Positions 51,088 through 63,078 of a stretch of DNA of 64,000 nucleotides are shown in pieces. The DNA comes from Campylobacteraceae bacterium. Its GTDB lineage: Bacteria; Campylobacterota; Campylobacteria; Campylobacterales; Sulfurovaceae. Where the stretch lies: the NCBI GenBank assembly GCA_027035765.1, contig JALVUD010000002.1:1-64000 (forward strand), read 5' to 3'. The position numbers and the translations under genes were made by a program. Every line of letters starts with the position of its first letter. Position 1 is the first letter of the stretch. Below the pieces are notes generated by a model that saw only the letters and a list, made by a program, of their open reading frames with translations, did not search any database and was not told the origin of the DNA.

Positions 51088-52389
51088 GTGACAAACCGGG
51101 AATTGATGGAACGGGACCTGAAGCACATCTGGCACCCCTGCACCCAGATGAAAGACCATGAAACCCTCCCACTGATCCCCATCGAGCGGGCCGAGGGGAT
51201 CTGGCTCTACGATTTCAACGGACGGCGCTATCTCGACGCTATCAGCAGCTGGTGGGTCAACCTCTTCGGCCATGCCAATCCCTACATCAGCAGCCGGATC
51301 GCCCGACAGGCACAGGAGCTCGAGCACGTCCTGCTGGCCGGGTTCAGCCATCAACCGGCGGTGGAGTTGGCCGAGAAGCTCGCCGCCCTCACCCCGGGGA
51401 ACCTCGACAGAGTCTTCTACGCCGACAACGGGTCCAGTGCCGTGGAGGTGGCTCTCAAGATGAGCTACCACGCCCACCGCAACCGGGGCTCGGACCGCTC
51501 CCTCTTTCTCTCGCTGACCAACAGCTATCACGGTGAAACCCTCGGGGCCTTGAGCGTGGGGGATGTAGGACTCTACAAAAGCACCTACGAACCGCTCCTC
51601 ATCCGCAACATCCAGACTCCCGTCCCAAGGGACCGAAGCGCCGAAGCGACTGCGGAGGCCCTGGAGGCTCTGGAGGATCTCCTGGCCAAGCGGGGGAAGG
51701 AGATCGCCGCGCTGATCCTGGAGCCTCTGGTCCAGGGAGCCGGCGGGATGCATATGTACGGGCCTGACTACCTCAAGGGGGCCCGACGCTTGACAGAAAA
51801 GTATGGGATCCACCTCATCGCCGACGAGATCATGACCGGTTTCGGCCGTACGGGGACGATGTTCGCCTGCGAACAGGCTGGGATCGTCCCGGACTTCATG
51901 ACCCTCTCCAAAGGGTTGACAGGAGGTTACCTCCCCCTCTCGGTTGTCATGACCCACAACGGGATCTACGAGGCCTTCTACTGCGACTACAGCGAATACA
52001 AAGCCTTTCTCCACTCCCACAGCTACACCGGCAATCCCCTGGCCTGCAGCGCCGCTCTGGCGACCCTGGAGCTTTTCGAGCGGGAGAAGACTCTGAGTGT
52101 CAACCATGACAAGAGCCGACACATTGCGGAGAATCTCCAGTCCTTCCTGGAACTTGACAATGTCAAGGAGGTGCGGCAGACCGGGATGATCGCCGCCGTG
52201 GAGATGATCGACTATCCGGCCGAAGAGCGAAAGGGTCTGGAGGTCTACCGCTACGGTCTGGAGCACGAGGTTCTGCTCCGTCCTCTGGGCAATGTGATCT
52301 ACTTCATGCCCCCCTATATCATCACGGATGAGGAGATTGACAAAATGATGGAGACAGCCTACGAGGGGATCGCCGGTCTGAACCGATAA
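51088..52389 (+). CDS. bioA: Adenosylmethionine-8-amino-7-oxononanoate aminotransferase
   Basis: 433 residues. BioA makes 7,8-diaminopelargonate in biotin synthesis using PLP and S-adenosylmethionine. 'HIWHPCTQMKDHETLPLIPI' and 'FYADNGSSAVEVALKMSYHA' are typical; the PLP Lys is in 'TLSKGLTGGYLPLSVVM', after 'LIADEIMTGFGRTG'. The GTG at 51088 is preferred because aaggag lies 5 bases upstream; the frame runs back to 50989 into the promoter of the divergent ppiD-like gene. No other bio gene is in the window. Confidence 0.95.
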   Translation: MTNRELMERDLKHIWHPCTQMKDHETLPLIPIERAEGIWLYDFNGRRYLDAISSWWVNLFGHANPYISSRIARQAQELEHVLLAGFSHQPAVELAEKLAALTPGNLDRVFYADNGSSAVEVALKMSYHAHRNRGSDRSLFLSLTNSYHGETLGALSVGDVGLYKSTYEPLLIRNIQTPVPRDRSAEATAEALEALEDLLAKRGKEIAALILEPLVQGAGGMHMYGPDYLKGARRLTEKYGIHLIADEIMTGFGRTGTMFACEQAGIVPDFMTLSKGLTGGYLPLSVVMTHNGIYEAFYCDYSEYKAFLHSHSYTGNPLACSAALATLELFEREKTLSVNHDKSRHIAENLQSFLELDNVKEVRQTGMIAAVEMIDYPAEERKGLEVYRYGLEHEVLLRPLGNVIYFMPPYIITDEEIDKMMETAYEGIAGLNR

Positions 52390-52422
52390 ATGAGTTTTCT
52401 ACAAAGAGATCTGGGGTAGTCT

Positions 52423-52453
52423 CGTCATCCTGAACCTGATTCAGGATCCAGGG
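52423..52453. repeat. Palindrome cgtcatcctgaa...ttcaggatcc, probable terminator
   Basis: Stem atcctgaa/ttcaggat with a 5-base loop, between convergent bioA and the Sel1 gene; same family as the repeats at 41266 and 44140. Confidence 0.6.
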
Positions 52454-52488
52454 CATTTTTCAGGGGATAAAAAAGAATCAAGAGATCC

Positions 52489-53796
52489 TTAATCGTCTTT
52501 GCCGGGCAGCTTGAGGGAGAGGTTCGGCAGCTTTACTTTTCCGAAGAGGCTTTTGATCCCCCGGGAATTTTTCAGGCGTTCGTAGTGCCGGGCGGCCCTG
52601 GCCACCCCCATCTCGGCCGCCTCTTCATAGAGCAGGAGTGCCAGCTGGCGATCTTTGCCGATCCCGACCCCGTGCTCGTAGAACTGCGCCAGATCGCAGA
52701 TCGCTTCGGGAAAATTCTGATCCGCCAGGGTATTGATCTGGGTGAAGGCTTCGGCATGGTCCTCCTCGATCACCTCACCTTTGAAGAGCTCCCTCGCCAG
52801 GAGGAACTGGGCAAACTGGGATTCGGTGGCCGCTGCCAGGAGAAGCACCAGGGCCGCTTCGCCCCTTTTCCCCTCGTTTTTGTACTGCTGATAGTAACCG
52901 AGAAACGACTCGATCTCCTCATCGCTGTATCCTTGCGAAGCGATCTTTTTCTGCATCGCTTCGACTTCCTCGGGAATCCGCTCGGCCTCTTCCACCGGAG
53001 GAAACTGATGAATCATATTGCGGAACTTCTGCCCCACATAGGGGATCGGGGGATAGCGGTGATTCTCTCCCCTCTTCTCCTCTGCCGATGCCGAAGCTTC
53101 GGGGGCAGCGGGAGTTTCCCGGGGAATCGAAGGTGTCTCCTCGGCGACAGACTCTTCGGAAATCGACGTCTCTGCCGGGATCTCCTCCTCTGCTTCCGAT
53201 TCCTGCAATGCCCTTCTTTCGTGTGACGGCTCTTCGGTACTCTCCTGCCCGCTCTGCGTAGTTTCCGGACGCTCTGCCGCCTCTTCCCTTTCGCGCGAAA
53301 ATGCCCCTTCCTCTTCCTCGGTCCCGGCTTGGGAGATCTTTGTCCCGGTGACAGTGCTCTCAGGGATCTCTTCGGCACTTTCGGGTTCAAGTTCGAAGGT
53401 CGGGGCAGGAACATACTCTTTGACCGGTGGCGTCTGGGATTGTCGGGAGTAGCGCAGGATATCGTCAAGATCCAGGACCCGTTCTTCCTGAACAGGCTCC
53501 GGAGTCTCCTCCAGATCGAAAAGGCCTGCCTCTTTCGGGGAGGGAGTACGGGAAGGTGTTCGGGGGGCACGGGAAGGTTTGGAGGCGAAGAACTCATCCT
53601 CCAGACTGCCGGCGTAGTGTTTCATCTCGTAAAGAGCCTGACGGTAGTTGCGGCTTTCGAGCAGATCGATGATCTCATTGAGGCGATCATCCAGACTCAG
53701 GCTCCTCAGCGCCTGGCACTGGAGATCGATGGTTCGGAAATCTCCGAGTTTGACCGCCAGCCGTACTATTTCAAATCGTGTTGTGATCTCTTCCAT
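52489..53796 (-). CDS. Sel1-repeat protein with a long acidic linker
   Basis: 435 residues. A helical N-terminal ~75 residues ('FEIVRLAVKLGDFRTIDLQC') is followed by a low-complexity region of roughly 180 residues dominated by Glu, Ser, Pro and Thr, then helical C-terminal repeats of Sel1/TPR type ('EAICDLAQFYEHGVGIGKDR', 'LALLLYEEAAEMGVARAARH'). Sel1 repeats bind other proteins. No signal peptide, so cytoplasmic. Start MEEITTRF at 53796, with acgggg upstream. Its place before the division/cell wall gene rsmH is suggestive only. Confidence 0.75.
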   Translation of the reverse strand: MEEITTRFEIVRLAVKLGDFRTIDLQCQALRSLSLDDRLNEIIDLLESRNYRQALYEMKHYAGSLEDEFFASKPSRAPRTPSRTPSPKEAGLFDLEETPEPVQEERVLDLDDILRYSRQSQTPPVKEYVPAPTFELEPESAEEIPESTVTGTKISQAGTEEEEGAFSREREEAAERPETTQSGQESTEEPSHERRALQESEAEEEIPAETSISEESVAEETPSIPRETPAAPEASASAEEKRGENHRYPPIPYVGQKFRNMIHQFPPVEEAERIPEEVEAMQKKIASQGYSDEEIESFLGYYQQYKNEGKRGEAALVLLLAAATESQFAQFLLARELFKGEVIEEDHAEAFTQINTLADQNFPEAICDLAQFYEHGVGIGKDRQLALLLYEEAAEMGVARAARHYERLKNSRGIKSLFGKVKLPNLSLKLPGKDD

Positions 53797-53900
53797 TGAT
53801 ACCCCGTTTCTCTCAATCGTTCCAGGAGAATTACGCAATCATATCATAGGTATCTGTAATTTATGTTAAAAAATATAGAAAAGAAAAACGACAATTTTGG

Positions 53901-53906
53901 TATGAT
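53901..53906 (+). promoter_or_regulatory. Possible promoter -10 box of the rsmH operon
   Basis: TATGAT about 18-30 bases before the candidate rsmH starts, within an AT-rich spacer divergent from the Sel1 gene. Confidence 0.35.
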
Positions 53907-53923
53907 AACGTCACTTTTTCGGC

Positions 53924-54898
53924 ATGAAAGCGACCATGAGCCCAAACAGCAGTTCAAACAGCAAAAAATCCCCTCATATTCCTGTCCTCCTTCCCCAGGT
54001 CCTGGAGAGCTTCACCTCGCTGGAATCGGGGGTGCTGATCGACTGCACCCTGGGCTATGCCGGCCACAGCGCTGCCCTGCTGGAAGCCCATCCCAACCTG
54101 CGTCTTGTCGGCATCGATCGGGATCCTGAAGCTCTGGCCTTTTCACAAGAACGCCTGGCTCCCTACGGGGAACGGGTCCGACTGCTGCGGGGCTCTTTCT
54201 CTGAGATACTCCCTACACTCCTGGGGCAGGAGCCCGTGGCGGCGGTTCTGGCCGACTTCGGCGTCAGCTCCCTCCAGCTGGACAAGCGGGAACGGGGCTT
54301 CTCCTTCGAGAGTGGAACCCTGGATATGCGGATGAACCCCGAGGCCCCTCTCAGCGCCTACGAGGTGGTCAACCATTACTCGGCAGAGCGTCTGGAGTAT
54401 CTTTTTCGGGAGTATGGGGAGATTCCCCGCGCCCGGCAGCTGGCCGAAGCGATTGTCACCGAGCGAAAAGACCGGCCCATCGAAAGCGCCCGGCAACTGG
54501 CGGAGCTGGGCAGACGGATTCTGCGCGGCAAAGGGAAAACCCATCCGGCTACACAGATGTTTCAGGCGATCCGCATCGAGGTCAACGACGAGCTGGGGGA
54601 GATCGAACGGCTTTTGGATGCTCTGGAGAGCGCCCGACCCGCCGGGGCAATCGTCTCGCTGATCACCTTCCACTCTCTGGAAGACCGCCTGGTCAAGAGC
54701 CGTTTCCGGCGCTGGAGCCGTGAGTGCATCTGCCCGCCCGAAGCCCCCCGCTGTACCTGCGGCGGGGCTCATGCCCTGGGCCGGGAGCTGAGCCGCAAAC
54801 CCTTCGTCGCCACCCCCGAAGAGCAGCGGATCAACCCCCGCAGCCGCAGCGCCAAACTCCGCAGCTTCCGCTTCAAGGATCAAGGAGAAGATCGATGA
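53924..54898 (+). CDS. rsmH: 16S rRNA (cytosine1402-N4)-methyltransferase
   Basis: 324 residues (320 if the second ATG at 53936 is used; neither has a strong binding site). 'HIPVLLPQVLESF', the SAM loop 'IDCTLGYAGHSAALLEAHP', 'DFGVSSLQLDKRERGFSFES' and 'THPATQMFQAIRIEVNDELG' are diagnostic. It opens a three-gene operon with tight overlaps, the mraW-ftsL arrangement of the dcw cluster without mraZ. Confidence 0.96.
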   Translation: MKATMSPNSSSNSKKSPHIPVLLPQVLESFTSLESGVLIDCTLGYAGHSAALLEAHPNLRLVGIDRDPEALAFSQERLAPYGERVRLLRGSFSEILPTLLGQEPVAAVLADFGVSSLQLDKRERGFSFESGTLDMRMNPEAPLSAYEVVNHYSAERLEYLFREYGEIPRARQLAEAIVTERKDRPIESARQLAELGRRILRGKGKTHPATQMFQAIRIEVNDELGEIERLLDALESARPAGAIVSLITFHSLEDRLVKSRFRRWSRECICPPEAPRCTCGGAHALGRELSRKPFVATPEEQRINPRSRSAKLRSFRFKDQGEDR

Positions 54899-55184
54899 AG
54901 CGCCGAGCGCCCCGAGGCATCACCGGCGGGACCCTCAGTATCGCCCTGATCGCCATGACCATCGTGGTGATCCTGGCGCTGGTCAAAGTCTATCTGAGCA
55001 ACCGGATCTACCGGGAGAGCCGCACCATCAACAAACTCACGACGGAGGTGGCCGCCCTCAAAGAGGAGCACAGCATCCTGCAGCTCCATGTGGAGCGTCT
55101 CAAATACAAGGTTAAAATCGCCGATACCCTCTTTAATCTCGATGATAGCGAAGACGAAGAGTCCCCCGCAGAAGGAGCAGCTCA

Positions 55185-55188
<4 letters not shown>
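54895..55188 (+). CDS. FtsL-like division protein
   Basis: 97 residues from the ATG that overlaps the rsmH stop by 4 bases. A short basic N-terminus, one membrane helix ('LSIALIAMTIVVILALVKVY') and a periplasmic coiled coil ('INKLTTEVAALKEEHSILQL'), the FtsL layout. FtsL bridges FtsB/FtsQ and activates septal wall synthesis. The sequence itself is poorly conserved across bacteria, so the assignment leans on position and topology. Confidence 0.8.
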
Positions 55189-58295
<3,107 letters not shown>

Positions 58296-58298
<3 letters not shown>

Positions 58299-58387
58299 TC
58301 GTCAGTCGATAGTCTCTAGTCGATAGTTTTTTGCAACACAACCCTACAATTAAAAATCCATCATCCAAAATCTAAAATCCAAAATCC
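58296..58387. repeat. 7-base arrays (tagtcga; aaaatcc)
   Basis: Five heptamers tagtcgt/cagtcga/tagtctc/tagtcga at 58296-58333 and five aaaatcc-type heptamers at 58353-58387, filling the gap between two convergent genes. Confidence 0.85.
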
Positions 58388-59365
58388 CTACAAACACATC
58401 CCCGCGCTTTCAAGCGCCTCACGAATAGCAGCCATCTGTCGGTTCTTCGACTCGCCGCACCAGGCGGGGGCCAGCAGAGTATCGTCCTGGATCCCGGCGG
58501 TGACGCGCTGGATACTGACGTACTCGGGTTTGAGGCGGAGCGCTTCTATCAGAACCTTCAGGTACTCTTCCCGGGTGATCGGGGTGAATTCGCCCCGTTT
58601 GTATTCGTTGGCCAGCAGTGTCTGTTTGACCACATAGAGGGGATGGTATTTGACCGAGTCGATCCCCCAGTCATAGGCGGCTTTGGCGGAGTCGAGCATC
58701 ATTGCTTTGCTCTCGCCCGGCAGGCCGAAAATCAGATGGCCGCAGACCTTGAGCCCGGCGGCTTTGGCCTTTTTGATCGCCTCTTCCACGTTCAGAGCGT
58801 CGTGTCCCCGGTTGATCCGGCGCAGGGTCTCGTCGTAGATCGACTGGATCCCGTACTCGATCCAGATCTCGTGCTCCCGGGAGAGTTCCGCCAGATACTC
58901 CAGGGTCTCATCGGTGACGCTGTCGCTGCGGGTCCCGATGCTCAGCCCCACCACGCCCGGGTAGTGCAGCGCCCGCTCGTAGAGCGTTTGGAGCGTTTCG
59001 AAGGGCGCGTAGGTGTTGGTAAAGGCCTGGAAATAGACCAGGAACTTTCGCACGCCTTCCCGGCGGCGGAAATACTCCTGGGTCCGAGTGACTTGTTCAT
59101 GAAGCTCCGAAAGCTGCTTGGCCAGGATCGGATTGGAGGTCGAATGGAGATTGAGGAAGGTTTTGCCGGCGTTTTGGGCCAGATTGGGGCTGAAGGATTC
59201 GTTGAGGCAGAAGGTGCAGCCCCCTTTGGCCACTGTGCCGTCGATATTGGGACAGGTAAAGCCGCTGAGGCCTACCGGGACCTTGCGCACCCGCTCACCG
59301 AAGCGCTCCTTGAGATATCGGCCATAGGTGTAGAGGGGCTTGAGCCCTTTGCCGCAGGCCAACAA
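58388..59365 (-). CDS. TIGR01212/YhcC-type radical SAM protein
   Basis: 325 residues. The N-terminal 'LYTYGRYLKERFGERVRKVP' and the iron-sulfur motif CPNIDGTVAKGGCTFC (C-x11-C-x2-C rather than C-x3-C-x2-C) are diagnostic of this subfamily; 'GLSIGTRSDSVTDETLEYLA' follows. Biological role unknown. The start is a TTG directly after the purF stop, with ggggag upstream, so it is translationally coupled to purF. Confidence 0.88.
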   Translation of the reverse strand: MLACGKGLKPLYTYGRYLKERFGERVRKVPVGLSGFTCPNIDGTVAKGGCTFCLNESFSPNLAQNAGKTFLNLHSTSNPILAKQLSELHEQVTRTQEYFRRREGVRKFLVYFQAFTNTYAPFETLQTLYERALHYPGVVGLSIGTRSDSVTDETLEYLAELSREHEIWIEYGIQSIYDETLRRINRGHDALNVEEAIKKAKAAGLKVCGHLIFGLPGESKAMMLDSAKAAYDWGIDSVKYHPLYVVKQTLLANEYKRGEFTPITREEYLKVLIEALRLKPEYVSIQRVTAGIQDDTLLAPAWCGESKNRQMAAIREALESAGMCL

Positions 59366-60733
59366 TCACTCCCCACTGCAGTTGGTCGATTCGGCGCAGC
59401 CTCCGGCGAAATAGTTGCCGTCGAAACTGACCAGAGAGTATTGCCGGTCACGGCCCAGGGCATCCACCAGCCCTTCTACCGAGAGGAAGCCCACACTGTC
59501 GGCTCCGATATATTCGGCGATCTCCTGGGGCGTATAGCGGGTAGAGATGAGCTCCGCCTGGGTGGGGGTGTCGATCCCGTAGCGGCAGGGGAATTTGATC
59601 TCGGGGGCGGCGATACGCATATGCACCTCCCTGGCGCCCGCATGACGCAGCATCCGGACGATCTGGCGGGAAGTGGTTCCCCGCACCAGAGAGTCATCGA
59701 CGATGGCGACCCGCTTCCCTTCGATGAGATATTTGATGGGAGAGAGCTTGAGCTTGACTTTGAGATCCCGAATCTGCTGGGTCGGTTCGATGAAGGTCCG
59801 GCCCACATAGTGGTTGCGTACGATCCCCATCTCGAACCGGATCCCCTGCCCCTCGGCGAATCCCATGGCCGCCGCCACACCGCTGTCGGGGACCGGCAGG
59901 ACCAGATCCACATCGGCGGGCTGCTCTTTGGCCAGATTACGTCCCATCTTGACCCGGGTCTCGTAGACGTTCTTCCCGTCGATAATACTGTCGGGACGGG
60001 CGAAGTAGATATATTCGAAAGCGCAGGGGCGGTAGTCAGGCTCGAAGATCTGTTCGCTGACGGGTTCCCGCCCCTCCTCGAAGATCAGCATCTCTCCGGG
60101 ACGCACATCCCGGATAAACTCTGCATCTACCAGATCGAAGGCACAGGTTTCACTGGCGGCGATATATCCCCCGTCGGGCAGGCGCCCCAGGCTCAGAGGA
60201 CGGATCCCGAAACGGTCACGGATGACGAACATCTTGGAGCGGCTCTGAATGATCAGGCAGTAAGCCCCCTCGATCTTGGTAAGCATATCCTTGATCCGGT
60301 CGACGAGGTGGTCCTCCTGGCTCTTGGCAATGAGATGGACGATATTCTCTGTATCCATATCGGTCTGGAAGATAGCCCCCCGGTCGATCAGGCGGTTGCG
60401 AACCTCCTGCTTGTTGACCAGGTTGCCGTTGTGGGCGACGCTGATCTCCCCCAGTTTGTACCGGGCGAAGACCGGCTGGGCGTCCAGCACTGAGTCTTTG
60501 CCGGCAGTGGAGTAGCGGTTGTGGCCGATGGCACAGCGTCCCTGCAGCAGAGAGAAGCTCTCCTCGTCAAAGACCTCCGTGACCAGACCGCGGTTTTTGA
60601 TCAGTGTGATCTTTTCTCCGTCGGCGCTGCTGATCCCCGAGGACTCCTGGCCACGATGCTGCATGGCAAACAGCGCGTAATAGGCAATTTTGGCTGCGGT
60701 ATCGCTCCCGTAGACTCCGACAACGGCACACAT
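59366..60733 (-). CDS. purF: Amidophosphoribosyltransferase
   Basis: 455 residues. First step of purine synthesis, making phosphoribosylamine from PRPP and glutamine. Cys2 is the N-terminal nucleophile after Met removal ('MCAVVGVYGSDTAAKIAYYA'), with 'HRGQESSGI' and 'GHNRYSTAGK' of the glutaminase domain; the PRPP motif 'RVAIVDDSLVRGTTSRQIVR' is in the transferase half. A family with a longer propeptide exists, but none is seen here. Confidence 0.97.
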   Translation of the reverse strand: MCAVVGVYGSDTAAKIAYYALFAMQHRGQESSGISSADGEKITLIKNRGLVTEVFDEESFSLLQGRCAIGHNRYSTAGKDSVLDAQPVFARYKLGEISVAHNGNLVNKQEVRNRLIDRGAIFQTDMDTENIVHLIAKSQEDHLVDRIKDMLTKIEGAYCLIIQSRSKMFVIRDRFGIRPLSLGRLPDGGYIAASETCAFDLVDAEFIRDVRPGEMLIFEEGREPVSEQIFEPDYRPCAFEYIYFARPDSIIDGKNVYETRVKMGRNLAKEQPADVDLVLPVPDSGVAAAMGFAEGQGIRFEMGIVRNHYVGRTFIEPTQQIRDLKVKLKLSPIKYLIEGKRVAIVDDSLVRGTTSRQIVRMLRHAGAREVHMRIAAPEIKFPCRYGIDTPTQAELISTRYTPQEIAEYIGADSVGFLSVEGLVDALGRDRQYSLVSFDGNYFAGGCAESTNCSGE

Positions 60734-60737
60734 CAGG

Positions 60738-60754
60738 CGTCTCCTTCGGAGACG
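60738..60754. other. Small hairpin before the purF start
   Basis: cgtctcc/ggagacg with a short loop, just upstream of purF on the minus strand; it could pair with the purF ribosome binding site (ggagacgcctg). Effect unknown. Confidence 0.35.
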
Positions 60755-60854
60755 AGTGAAGCGTGAAGCACGATGCGTGAAGCGTCGATGGCGTTTGCGA
60801 CCACAATCTGTTTTTCGAAATGTCTCATTTCTGTTTTCTCATTTCTCATTAATC
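60754..60854. repeat. 7-base arrays (gtgaagc; ttctcat)
   Basis: Four gtgaagc-type heptamers (60754-60787) and three to four ttctcat-type heptamers (60817-60854), between purF and dapB. Confidence 0.75.
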
Positions 60855-61622
60855 TCAGATACCGAGGCAGTCGTTGATACTGTAGAGACCCGGCTGCTGC
60901 CCGACCAGCCACTTGGCGGCACGAACGGCCCCTTTGGAGAAGGTCTCGCGGCTGGTGGCGGTATGGTTCAGCTCGATAAACTCGCCGTCGTTGTAGAAGC
61001 CGACGGTATGACGTCCCACGATATCCCCGCCCCGCAGAGCCATGACGGCAATCTCGTCTTTGCTCCGCGGACCGATCTGGCCATCCCGGTCGCTGACACG
61101 CACTTTCTCAAGCTCCAGGCCCCGTCCTTTGGCCGCATGCTCCGCCAGGGTCAACGCCGTGCCGCTGGGAGCGTCCACCTTGTAGCGGTGATGCATCTCC
61201 ACAATCTCGATATCAAAATCCTTGAGCGTGGCGGCGACTTTCTCCACCAGCTGTTTGAGCAGGGCGATCCCGGCGGACATGTTGGAGGCGTAGAGGACCG
61301 GCATCTTCTGGGCCGCCTCCTCGATGAGATTCTGCTGATGGACCGTCAGGCCCGTGGTGGCGATCACCAGTGCCGTGGGGTTTTCCATGGCGGCTTCGCA
61401 GAGCTCCTGGGTCGCTGCCGGAGCAGAGAAGTCGATCACCACATCGCACGCTTTGAGCAGTTCGGGGATGCTGTTGGTGACCAGCACACTCTCGGGCAGC
61501 TCCTGCTTCAGCTTGTCGTAGACATGTACCGCCGCCAGCTCGAGATGTTCATCCTCTGTGACATTTTTGATCAGGTGGGCACCCATCCGCCCTGTCGTTC
61601 CCAAAATTCCTGTTTTGATCAT
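60855..61622 (-). CDS. dapB: 4-hydroxy-tetrahydrodipicolinate reductase
   Basis: 255 residues. Lysine and peptidoglycan (diaminopimelate) synthesis. Rossmann '[20 protein letters not shown]', '[20 protein letters not shown]' with the catalytic His pair and Lys, and '[20 protein letters not shown]'. It overlaps trxB by 4 bases. Confidence 0.96.
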   Translation of the reverse strand: MIKTGILGTTGRMGAHLIKNVTEDEHLELAAVHVYDKLKQELPESVLVTNSIPELLKACDVVIDFSAPAATQELCEAAMENPTALVIATTGLTVHQQNLIEEAAQKMPVLYASNMSAGIALLKQLVEKVAATLKDFDIEIVEMHHRYKVDAPSGTALTLAEHAAKGRGLELEKVRVSDRDGQIGPRSKDEIAVMALRGGDIVGRHTVGFYNDGEFIELNHTATSRETFSKGAVRAAKWLVGQQPGLYSINDCLGI

Positions 61623-62569
61623 ATCAGTTCATGCTCCTGAATATAGTGAAGGGCCTGCATCCCCGCAATCGCTCCGTCGCCGGCAGCGCAAACCACCTGC
61701 TTGGGCGCCTCAATGCGCAGATCTCCCGCCGCGAAAAGTCCGGGAAGCGAGGTGCGCATATTGAGATCCACGACCACCTGCCCCTGTTCGTTGACTTCAC
61801 AGAGGAAGCTGCCGTCCTCCTGCTGAAGGACCTTGTTGTTGACGTTGTTGCCCACAAAGACGAAGAGCCCGGGGACTTTCAGTTCCATCGGCTCCCGACT
61901 GTCGGTGAAGGCAATTTTCACTCCCTGCAGACCCGTCGCATCCCCAAAGGCCTCTTCGACAGTGGCATTGAGGATGAACTCGATCTTTTCATTCCTTTTG
62001 ACACGCTCCACCGTCGGTGGAGCTGCACGGAAACTGTCACGGCGATGGATCACGTAGACTTTGGAGCAGATATTGGCCAGATAGAGTGCCTCCTCCAGGG
62101 CCGTATCGCCGCCGCCGAGAACGGCCACCTCTTTGTCCTTGTAGAAAAAGCCGTCACAAGTGGCGCAGGTGCTCACCCCCCGGCCGAAGAACTCCTCTTC
62201 GCCTTTGAAACCGGCCCGCTTGGGGGTGGATCCGGTACAGACGATCACCGTTTTGGCCTCGACACTCTCGGTACCGAGTTCGACCGTAAAATGATCCCCC
62301 TCTTTCCGGACGCGTTGGACCTCTTTCATCTCGTGTTTCAGGCCGAAGTGCATGCATTGCGCCGGCCAGGGTTCCATGAGCTCCATCCCCGTCAGCGGCG
62401 GCTCCTCCCGAAAGACGCCGGGATAGTTTTCGATCTCGCTGCTCTGGGTGATCTGTCCTCCCGGCAATCCCATTTCGTACATGACGACCTCTTTGAGGCC
62501 CCCGCGGGTGGCGTAGAGCCCGGCAGTCAATCCGGCAGGCCCTCCCCCGATAATGGCACAATCGAGCAT
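61619..62569 (-). CDS. trxB: Thioredoxin reductase
   Basis: 316 residues. FAD motif '[20 protein letters not shown]', the redox-active CATCDG near residue 137, NADPH motif '[20 protein letters not shown]', and the C-terminal '[20 protein letters not shown]'. It reduces the thioredoxin encoded 91 bases upstream. Confidence 0.97.
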   Translation of the reverse strand: MLDCAIIGGGPAGLTAGLYATRGGLKEVVMYEMGLPGGQITQSSEIENYPGVFREEPPLTGMELMEPWPAQCMHFGLKHEMKEVQRVRKEGDHFTVELGTESVEAKTVIVCTGSTPKRAGFKGEEEFFGRGVSTCATCDGFFYKDKEVAVLGGGDTALEEALYLANICSKVYVIHRRDSFRAAPPTVERVKRNEKIEFILNATVEEAFGDATGLQGVKIAFTDSREPMELKVPGLFVFVGNNVNNKVLQQEDGSFLCEVNEQGQVVVDLNMRTSLPGLFAAGDLRIEAPKQVVCAAGDGAIAGMQALHYIQEHELI

Positions 62570-62660
62570 CTTCTCCCCTTTTCGCTACAAAACTTGGATC
62601 AACCCGCTTCGACGGACTGATCCAAATTTCCCAAAGGCCCCCGAGGGCCGCAAGGCATCT

Positions 62661-62981
62661 TTAGGCCAGGAGGGCGTCAAGCTTCTCGGCAAAGACCTGC
62701 TTGCCGGCGGCGCCGACCATCTGATCGACCAGCTCTCCGTTTTTGAAGAAGAGGATCGTGGGGATGGAACGGATACCGTATTTGACGGCGATCTCCTGCT
62801 CTTCGTCGGTGTTGACTTTGCAGATTTTCGCTTTGCCGTCGTACTCTTCGGCCAGCTCTTCGATGACAGGAGCGATCATGCGGCAGGGTCCGCACCAGGG
62901 GGCCCAGAAGTCCACCAGGGCGACACCCTCTTTGATCGTCTCGTCGAAATTGTCTTTGGTCAGTTCGATGTATTTACCCAT
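62661..62981 (-). CDS. trxA: Thioredoxin
   Basis: 106 residues with the WCGPC active site at about 28-32 ('VDFWAPWCGPCRMIAPVIEE') and cis-Pro in 'RSIPTILFFKNGE'. Cytoplasmic, no signal peptide. First gene of trxA-trxB-dapB. Confidence 0.98.
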   Translation of the reverse strand: MGKYIELTKDNFDETIKEGVALVDFWAPWCGPCRMIAPVIEELAEEYDGKAKICKVNTDEEQEIAVKYGIRSIPTILFFKNGELVDQMVGAAGKQVFAEKLDALLA

Positions 62982-63019
62982 CTGTCAATCCTTTATGTCG
63001 TGATGTATTGAGGTATGAG

Positions 63020-63025
63020 ATTATA
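63020..63025 (-). promoter_or_regulatory. Promoter -10 box of trxA
   Basis: TATAAT on the minus strand, 38 bases before the trxA start; no clear -35. Confidence 0.55.
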
Positions 63026-63078
63026 CCCACTTTCCCCGAAAATTCCGCACAAATCGGACAAAATCTTTCCGATTTAAG

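Noticed and set aside
58388-59365. Iron-sulfur motif error in the radical SAM gene
   Set aside because: The wide C-x11-C-x2-C spacing is unusual for radical SAM proteins in general but normal for the YhcC subfamily.
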